Positions 55,168-64,000 of a stretch of 64,000 nucleotides of DNA are shown here, piece after piece. The translations under genes and the position numbers were made by a program. Location: assembly GCA_033439795.1 (NCBI GenBank), contig JAUTDP010000005.1:3439001-3503000 (forward strand), written 5' to 3'. The DNA comes from Sordaria brevicollis (Eukaryota > Ascomycota > Sordariomycetes > Sordariales > Sordariaceae). Below the pieces are notes generated by a model. The model searched no databases. It saw only the letters and a program-made list of their open reading frames with translations, and was not told where the DNA came from. Position 1 is the first letter of the stretch. Each line of letters begins with the position of its first letter.

Positions 55168-56940
55168 CCAAGCTTAGTGCGTCGGGTCATAGAAGGCCGG
55201 GATGAACAATTAGTCCAAGCATAGCACGTTGCCTTGGACTGGCAGGCCACTGCAAGTAACGCAGATCTCCAGGCGGGGACTGCTAGGTTGCGCATCGAAG
55301 ATCTAGAACGATAGCTAGAATCGGAAAAATACAACTGCGAGCTCTACAAGGAGCATGCTTCGGAATATCACGAGCGCATAAACGACAGCGAAAAGAAGGT
55401 TCTAGAGTTGCTTAAGCAGATTAATGAGGTCCGTGTTGACCGGGAAAGCACTGCAAAGTCTCTGGAATCGGAGAAACACAAGTGCGAGGTCTATAAGGAG
55501 CAGGCCTCAGAGTCTCACAGGCTCATGACCGTCACCGAAGACAAAGTTCTAGAACTGCAAAAGCAGGTTAATGATAATCAGGCCGAGCGGGACGTCGCTA
55601 CAAAGTCTCTAGCTAAAGCAAAGACGCAGAAATCTCTCGATGACAAAGAAGTGCGCACTTTGAACCAGCAAGTTCGTAGCTTACAATCGGACCTTGAAGA
55701 CACCAAGGCCCAGCGTCAATTACTCCAAGAAGACAGTCTACGGGAGCTTCAAAATGCAAAGAAGGAACTTCAACGTGAACATAACTCCCAACTGCAAACA
55801 ACTCGCGCAGAGTTAGAGCAGGACCGTGATAGCTACAAGGAGCAGTGTACCACACTCAACGAGACTATCGAGCAACTGCAACAACACAAGGACAAGATGA
55901 AGAAGTCCTATAAGGACCGCATTAATATAGCGAAGCGTACATACGAACAAAGACTCGCAATTATCGAAGAGGATTATCGGTATATAGTACAGGACCGTAA
56001 TCAAACCCGAGGATTTAGAGACGCTTTGGCCGAGACTGTTAAAGAGCAACAAGAGGAGAAGAGGAAATATCAAAAGAAACACGAAAAGGAATGTCAAGAT
56101 TTGAAAGAAACCTATAGTAATATATTTACTACCAAGGCCCAAATCATCGAAGATAAATATAACGAGATCATTAAGGACATAAAAGAAAAACACAAGGCAG
56201 AGCTTGAGAAGATCAAGAATCAGCACTCCAAGTCACTCAAGGAGATCCAGCAACAACATTCCAAAGCTTACAAAGCCTTGGAGGAGGATATCTCGGATGC
56301 TCAAACCAAGCTGGAAGAGGCGGATGATGAGCACAAGGCAGAGCTTGAGAAGATCAAGAATCAGCACTCTGGAGATCGTAATGCCTGGAACAAGGCCGTT
56401 TCAACTGCTAACGCAAAGGTTCGAGCCAAGAAAATGGAGCTAAATACTCTACACCGCACCGTGACATCTATACGTCATCATTGGGCGGATGTCCTGAATC
56501 TCATCTGCATATGGCCTATTGAGACACATCAATGGCAACAACTCGTACGCCGCATTGAGGAGGGTGGGACGGTGTCTACTAACATGCCAACCATATCACT
56601 ATAGTCGATTAATCAGGACAACGCACCCCGCGTTCGTAAATACAAGTCAGCAGTACAATACATCATTGACCTTCACGGCGTATCTCTCAGCGGACAGTCC
56701 TGGGCGACACCGCAAGCGATACAGGACATCCACGCGCTATCCGCCTGTTTGTCGGAAGACAGCGTTGTCCATCAGGGAATACTACAAAGCTTGGTTGATA
56801 TTGCCTTTGAGCAACTAGGGCAACTCCAAGCACATTTGAACTCTTCGGATCAATATGCTTTGGCCTTTGGCGTATGCCAGTTGGTGCACATTCTGCGTTC
56901 TCGATGGCCAGAACTTAACCTCGGTATCGACCGCGTTTAA
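55168..56940 (+). pseudogene. Coiled-coil protein pseudogene
   Basis: One frame, open except for TAG at 55222-55224, 55312-55314 and 56602-56604, encodes ~590 residues. Residues are Glu-, Lys- and Gln-rich with strong heptads: QLESEKYNCELYKE-like repeats near the start (LESEKHKCEVYKEQ recurs), then a long helix with NQHSKSLKEIQQQHSK and HKAELEKIKNQHS, repeated twice. After the last TAG the frame reads SINQDNAPRVRKYKS and a small globular end (QLVHILRSRWPELNLGIDRV). All three stops fit CAG or TGG changed by one C-to-T/G-to-A step, as RIP makes. The true 5' end is unclear: upstream bases in this frame contain more stops, and no ATG opens it, so an earlier exon may be missing. It directly borders the AT-rich block. 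Confidence 0.6.
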
Positions 56941-57984
56941 CTAACTCGACATTATATACCCTAGGGGTTATTTGAGAGAGATTACCGAAGTACCGAAAGT
57001 TGAAAACATTTGGACTTTAGCTCAATATTGGTAACAATATCTAATCCGGTAGGACTCGGCTATAATTATCCTCCCTAACACTGAACTCGTTTTGGTGCTT
57101 GATGCGAAGGATTATACGGTAACGGTAGTAAATAAACGGGATTGTTATTTTAGCGAACGCGATTTTAAGATTTTCCAATTAGGAAAACAAATTCAAGTTG
57201 TTATTGAAGGCGAGTTAATGTGGTTCCTTAATAACGCTATATTATAGTAGAAAATACAAGTTTTGTTTTATAAACGTTACTATACTTTTTAACTCCGAAG
57301 TGACTTTTTTTCCGCGTTATTAATAAATTATTGCCAACGATTTTTCTATATATAAAAAAATTATTTAGAAATTAATTAAAAAAGGATTAAAGAAAGGGAT
57401 TTTATATATATAACCGGTATATAGAAAGAAAGTAAAAAATAATAAAAATTAGGGTTAGGGTTAAAAAAGGTTATTTAGAATAGTAAGGCCCGGGTAAATA
57501 TTATTAACGATTTTTCTATATATAAAGAAAATAAAACTTTTTGAAAAATAAAAGTATAAGAAAACTGTTACCGGATATATACGATTAAATAAATAGTAGA
57601 GTATTAGGTTAGGTCAATTAAATAACCGACCCGGCGCCGCGGCTATAGGTATTGGGTACTATAGTCGCGTATAGACCTACTAGCCGGCATCGTAGGCTGG
57701 CGGGCCGGAAACGGCAAATATCCACCCTAATTATACGGAGTAAATCCTACGCGTTATAGTCCTTAAAAGGATCCTTCGCGACGCGGCCTACGGCCCGTTT
57801 TCTTTCTTCTATATTTCGCTTTTTTATTTTAATATTATTAATTAATTTTTATTAAAGATATTTAGAATTCTAAATAAACCTAGCCTACTGTAATATCTAA
57901 TAACTATAATTAAAAACTTTAATTAATGAAATTATTTATAATAAATTAAATCCTTTTATTAAGAAGTTTATTTAATTGTACGAG

Positions 57985-58047
57985 GGCTGCCGCCCCCGTA
58001 CCCCCGCAAAATTTGCCTTCGGCAAATTTTATACGGGTGGGCAGAAA
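57985..58047. repeat. Long imperfect hairpin
   Basis: A perfect inner stem AAAATTTGCC-TTC-GGCAAATTTT (58008-58030) is flanked by a further near-complementary pair (CTGCC...CCCCCGTA with TACGGGTGGGCAG). This GC-flanked hairpin sits in a less RIP-altered island. Confidence 0.75.
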
Positions 58048-58085
58048 TTTACTTGAAGCGGAGCTTAACATTTACTTCCTCTATT

Positions 58086-58213
<128 letters not shown>

Positions 58214-58332
58214 TATTACTACATATTTATTTATTACTATCTATTCATTTTTTACTATTTATTTATTGATTAATATTTATTTATTATTTTATATTTAATA
58301 TTCAAATATTTTTTAAATGGATTTTATTTTTA

Positions 58333-58412
58333 CTCCGGCCGGGAATCGAACCGACCGCTTAAGGGTATATATTATAACCGTACATTTGCTAGGTTAGCTA
58401 CGACGTTTTATT
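58333..58412 (-). other. Decayed tRNA-like sequence
   Basis: The minus strand has a perfect Pol III B-box (GGTTCGATTCC) and, about 45 bases before it, an A-box-like TAGCTAACCTAGC with a D-stem. The acceptor and T stems do not pair fully, so it is a decayed tRNA or a tRNA-derived sequence rather than a functional gene. Confidence 0.4.
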
Positions 58413-58443
58413 TATAAAATAAATTTTTTTTTTATTATATACC

Positions 58444-58711
58444 TATCCGTCGGATTTTTTTAAAGCCGTTTTTCTCGGCCGGCAGGCTAGATACGGTCAC
58501 GTGAGTAGTACCAAACTACTCGCCTCAGCTTACTCATCATTTTAATACCCATTTTTTCTATCCTTATCGATAAACTTTTTAGATTTTTTTCTATATATCC
58601 GTCAAATTTTTTCAAAGCCGTTTTTCTCGGCCGGCAGGCTACCCACGGTCACGTGAGTGGTACCACTGTACTCGTCTCAGCTTACTCATCATTTCGGTAC
58701 CCACTTTGTCT
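58444..58711 (+). repeat. Tandem direct repeat, ~116 bp, period 152
   Basis: Copies at 58444-58559 and 58596-58711 share a core (AAAGCCGTTTTTCTCGGCC, then CACGTGAGT and CTCAGCTTACTCATCAT). Differences are mostly transitions. Each copy contains a CACGTG palindrome. Confidence 0.85.
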
Positions 58712-61700
58712 TAATAGGACCCACTTTCAAATGCCAAGCCCTAAGCGAGCTTGGCGGACAGGGATAGGGGGTCTTATCCAGCCAATTCCAACTCGAGAAT
58801 TTTTTTCAACCAATTGCAGGTCGCGAAATCGCGGGTAAACCTCGTGGCTATTTACAGGGATTATTGACAGGGGGGTCACCGTATTATAGAAGAAGCTACG
58901 CTCAACGCTTTGCTCCGTGTTTTTTCAACACTTCTCAATGTTAAAGCTCCGCTTCAAATAACGCATTTATACGTCGCTTGCCAATACGCGATCGCGATAT
59001 TTATATCTCTTTCTCTAATCGTTAAATCCTATATCTCTTTCCGGCGAATATCGACCCCGCAATTACCTTTCCTTCTCCGGCTATAACGATTTCGGTAATT
59101 TAATTATTTATTTTTTTTATATTTTCTCCTTTCCTACTTTTTTAAATCGTACTTCGGCCTATTAAAAAAATCCTTATTAATTTAACGTATTTTTTTAATT
59201 AATTAAATTACTAATTTACTACCCTAATCCGAACTACTACGTTTAAATAAACTTTAGTACGTAAATAAAATCCTTTAATATAACGGGTTTCCCCTATTTT
59301 AATAATTTATTTTAATATTCTATTTTAATAATATTTAAAGAAAATTTTATATTTACTTCGTAATTTAAATTTACCCCCGATTGTAGTGGTCTATTATTAT
59401 TTCCTTTCCCTAATATAATAAATTCGATTTTTAATTTTATTTTTATATTTAGCTCTTTTGATAAAGGCCCGCTCGTTTTCGAACCGGCCCCTTTACTTTT
59501 TAATTTTATTCGGTCGTCTAAAATTATAGAATATCCTTTAAATAAATAATATATTATTATTTATATTAATCGCGAAATATATATTATAAATATTAATTTA
59601 AATAATAATTTAATTACAATTATTTATCCCCTTTTTATTAATTCCGATAAGAATATTATTTTACTTATTAAAAAGAATAAGGGTGTAAGGGGCACAATAT
59701 AATTAATATAGATGCTGGGTCTTAACGAATCGATAAGGTTCTATAAAGGAAATAGGAGGAAGGAGAGCGCTTTCGGGGCGGTACTGGCCAGCTATCCTTT
59801 TGAGGGACCGAATACGGACCATTCCGCTTACCGTAGCGGTAAAGCCGCAATTGGGCGGGCCGCTACCCGATTAACGGTCCGCTTAGTAGTATAATTAGTA
59901 ATACTAATTAAATTCAATTATAAGTATTAACCCTATAATTTTAGCCCCCTCCTTCTCTTAATTAAACGTATTATATATAAGTAGGTATATAATTATATAG
60001 ACCCTAAATATTAAACGACAAATTGTTAACGTATACCCTTAGTATATACCTTATGCCTGTCTTTCTTTTTCTCTTCCTTTTTTCTTTCTTCCTTTAATTT
60101 ATCGAATAATTAAGACCGTGAATATTAAATAGCGCGCGTTCTTATTAGTATATATTAAATATATTTTTAATATTTCTATTATTTTTATTATTATTCCTAT
60201 CCCTTCTATTAATTTTTTTACGGGTATATTAATTAGTTATCAATTAATCGCCGTTAAAACAAATACTTCCGTTACCGTTATTTAATTTAAATTCTTTTAT
60301 AAATTCCTAACTTTATAAGAAATTATTATTAATTTATTTATTTTATTACTTATTTTTATTCCCGCCTTTCGTTATAATAAGGGCGTAATTAATATTGCTA
60401 TTCCTAAACCCATTATTTTATTAAAGCCCCGTTGAATTCGGCCTAATATTATTACCGTTAATATAGTCGGTAAATTTACTCCCGATAATATTCGTAAATA
60501 CGTCCTATCCGGGGCCGAATTTTAAAATTCTTAATATAAAGGTTATTTAATTAATAAGTATAATTATATTATATTTAGTAAAGGTTTTTCCATTTTTATA
60601 TATTTATTTTACTAGTACGCTTATAAAGGCTATCAACCCGTTTTTATTTAAATTTAATCTATTTTTAAGGTTTAATATATTAAGGGGTATATATTTAAAA
60701 ATTCTTACAATAATTACTTTATTACGTTTAAAATTTTATCGGAATTTTAAATCTTAAAGAAATAAAACTTTATTTTTACGTAAATGTTTTTTTATTCTTT
60801 TCTTCTTTTTTTAGCGGTTCTTTAAATTATTAATATTATTTAACGGCTTTATTAATCGGATTACCGTTAAAGCGCCTCCCGCGGAGCTTTCTTTTTTTAT
60901 TAAGATTACCGACGGTTTGGCTAGTATTACAGAAATTTAAACTTTTAAAGAACGAATTTATAAATTTAAAAATTTTAGGGAATAATTATTTAATTTAATA
61001 ATTAATATAAAAAAGGTAAAGTAAATAAATAATCGACGTATAGAATTTAATTATTTAATCGAAGATTATAATATTTATATTATTATTAATACCGATATTA
61101 TTATTACCGATATTACCGCCGTTATTATTGCCGTTACTATTATTACCGCTATTAAGGAAATTATTACCGCATAACCCCTATTGGCGAAAAAGAGAAAAAA
61201 GGGAAAGGAAATCGAAAGAAATAATAAAAAGTAATATAATAAATTTAAATAATAAGAAATATAATATCTCCTTTTAAACATCCGCCCCGAATATAATATC
61301 CGTTTTCTATTTTCTTCTTTTTTTATTACCGCTAGGCCTTCGCGCCTAGAGAATTACTATTCTACGCTTCCTATTTTCCGCCGCCGTGCTTATAAGCCCT
61401 TAAACGTTTATAATTTTATTAATATTTATATATCCAATTATAAAAAAGAGGAAGAGGAGACCGTTATTAAAAAGTTTATATCGGAAATAATAGAAGATAA
61501 TTTAATAAAAAATATTTAAATTAAATTAATTATTAATTTCGCCGGGGCCCCGCCTTAATTAATTTATTATTTATTTTAATTTATATTTAAAAATCCTTTA
61601 TTCCGTTTATAATATATTTCGCCCCGTTTATAGCCTTTTATAAAAATTTTTTAACATATCGGTCGGTTAGGCCGTCGTTATCCGTTATTAAACCGTATTA

Positions 61701-64000
61701 AATTTTAAATTCGTTTAAAATAATAATATTTTTAAAATTTTTTAAGGGCTTTTTTATTAAATTATAATATCCCTTCTATTTAATTAAAATTCTTTTTATT
61801 AAATTTCTTCTTTTTTTAATAGTATTAGCGTAAAGAATTTTTTTTATTTAATATTCCGATTTTCTTTTAATTTTAATAATTAAGGGCTATTCGTCGATGA
61901 ATTTCTATTTAAGAAGAAAGTTATTAACAATTTTATATAGGAGATCGATATAAAAAATATTATAAATAATATAGGGAAGTCCGGATAATTCGACTATATA
62001 GGGAAATAATACCTTCGAAATAGTATATTTCGTATAAAATTAATTAAATTCCTTCTTTAAGCGGTTAATAATATAATTTTTAAAATTAAATTAAATTTTA
62101 TCCCCGATTACGAAGCGTTCTATAGGTTACCGATTATAATTAACGAATTTCTTTTATTTTTAAATAACGGCTACTATAGTAACTTAATATAAATTTATAA
62201 TTTATTATAATTTCTTAACGAATTTTTAAGCCCGCTTCTTAGAGGATAAGGGCGAAAATTAACGATTAGAAGGGTTTTCGATTACGGAAACCGGGTATTC
62301 GAAATCGAACGTATAAATAGCGAAGAACGGAAATATATTTATCGAAATATTAATCCGGCTATTAATAATTAATTATATTATAAGGTATTATTTATTCTAA
62401 TAATTTTAAACGTAATTAATAATTATATATAAATAAACGTAGACTTCTTAATTTATATATTCTAGGCCTTTATTAATTTATAAATAATAAATAGTATTAA
62501 ATAAACGTTTAATACCTAAAAATTCGTATAATTTAATTTAAAAGCGGTTAATTTAATTAAAATCACGATCGTTAATAATAAATTTTAAAAAATTGTAATA
62601 GCTAACGAAATGTTAGAAGAAATATTTAACGTAAAATTTAATTTCTATAGAGGGTATAGGTTTGAAGAATATAATTTTACTAAATTTATTTTTTATAACC
62701 TAAAGATAAATATTATGATTAGACTTTAAAAAATTAATAATAAAATTTATTTATATATCTTTATTAAATTATTTTAAAATTAATAATAAACGTAGGAAGC
62801 CTTTTTTCTACTCTTTTTAAACCTTTATAAAACTGTAAATATAATAATTATAGAGGAATTGCTGGACGTAAAAATTTAAAAAAAAATAATAAAAATACCG
62901 AAAAAGTATTATAATAATACTTTTTCTATTAAAGTATTTTAATATATATATATTATAAATAATTTAAATTAAAATAGTACAAAGGACGTTAAAGCGTTAA
63001 TTAATATCCGGTAATATAATTAATTCAAATTCGGTATATACGGGGGCTCTTAATATTTAAAAACGATTTTAATAACGAAGGCGGCCGAAGGAAATAATAG
63101 AGCAATTTGCAATTTGGATTTTAAATTTTAAGGACGGGTTAAAGTAATAGTTATTATAAAGGATAACTTCTTTTATTTATTAGTATAAAAAATCGTAAAA
63201 GTCCGTTTATAATTAAAATTATTATAAGTTTAAATTTTTAAATATATTTATACCTTCCCTCCCCGAACGGACTACCCGGGTTACTAAAATATAGAGCGGA
63301 ATATAATTCTTAAAAATAAAATCCAATATTGTTTAAATATTCTACGCTTTACGGTCTTAATCCGTAGGTATATTTTAATTTCGTCGTAAGAAAATATTAA
63401 AGATTATTCCGTCTTTATTAAATTTATATTCGATTTAAAAATTAAATTAAGAGAAATATTCCGCCTATTACGCTTATTATTCCGAAAATCTCTTTAATTT
63501 TATAAAATATTTAAAATTCCTATAATTTATTAAAATAATAAGTAATTTATAATTTTATAATTCCGTCGATTATTATTCTAAATAATTAATAATAATAAAT
63601 ATTTCTTTATTATAAATAAGGTAATTCCGTTTAATAGGGTTAAATTTCCGGGAATAGAAGTTTACAACTTTACGAATTATATTTTTACCGTTTTCGTTTA
63701 TTTTTTAAGGAATAGTTTTATTTAGGGTAAATTTATTATAATCCGTTTTTAAAAATATTTTCTTATCCGGATCAAATTCCGTTAAGATTGGAATTTTCGT
63801 GAATAAAATCTTTAAAAATTAAAAAGCGTTTTCGTACCTTTTAATCTATTTAAAAATAACCCCTTTATTAATTATTTTTAATAAGGGGGTAATTACTTTT
63901 AAAAGTTAAGGAATAAATATATAATAATAAACTTTAGGAAATTCTATATACCCTTTTAAAAAATAGGGGGAAACTAATTTAAATCGCTTTAACTTTTTCG

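Noticed and set aside
57449..57463. Two TTAGGG units, a telomere-like motif
   Set aside because: Only two units inside AT-rich RIP sequence; too short to indicate a telomere or an internal telomeric site.

Overview
The window looks like nuclear chromosomal DNA of a filamentous ascomycete, almost certainly Neurospora or a very close relative. Genes are intron-poor, with short introns (GTAAGT/GTGAGT-type donors, RCTRAC-like branch points, YAG acceptors). The erg-3 sterol reductase, a GH3 beta-glucosidase and an AA9 LPMO match what I know of the Neurospora crassa proteins of one chromosomal neighbourhood (erg-3, gh61-5, gh3-3). Two long AT-rich blocks nearly lack CpA and TpG, the signature of repeat-induced point mutation (RIP).

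Layout. 0-5 kb: two short Cys-rich proteins of one family (a third copy lies at 37.4 kb), a small secreted protein and an F-box-like protein. 5.6-11.7 kb: the autophagy scaffold Atg17 and a large proline-rich conserved protein. 12.4-14.7 kb: two tandem F-box-like paralogues, the first with a premature stop. 15.1-16.4 kb: AA9 LPMO with a CBM1. 18.1-22.0 kb: Atg27 and sterol C-14 reductase ERG-3. 23.3-25.9 kb: a conserved low-complexity protein and a pathogen-related-like protein. 27.3-29.5 kb: a DEAH-helicase-like reading frame with two in-frame stops. 30.2-37.9 kb: a DUF1993 protein followed by a 21-bp minisatellite, a small secreted Cys-rich protein, a type-B carboxylesterase, an AA14-type LPMO and the third Cys-rich family member. 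38.6 kb: tRNA-Trp. 40.26-43.73 kb: a RIP-degraded element bounded by 40-bp inverted repeats. 44.5-54.9 kb: GH3 beta-glucosidase, a secreted protein with two tandem PAN-like modules, a medium-chain oxidoreductase with an acidic minisatellite insert, and a large unrecognised protein. 55.2-56.9 kb: a coiled-coil pseudogene with several TAG stops. 56.9-64 kb: a large RIP block holding a perfect (ATT)42 tract, hairpins, a tandem repeat and a decayed tRNA-like sequence.

Gene logic. Three secreted plant-cell-wall enzymes (AA9, AA14, GH3) and a secreted esterase sit among housekeeping genes (two autophagy genes, ergosterol synthesis). The most unusual aspects are the small 7-Cys family, the recurrent CpA-to-TpA-type stop codons in genes outside the main RIP blocks, and the inverted-repeat-bounded element. 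Exon boundaries were worked out by hand from splice motifs, reading phase and family conservation; no search or alignment program was run.
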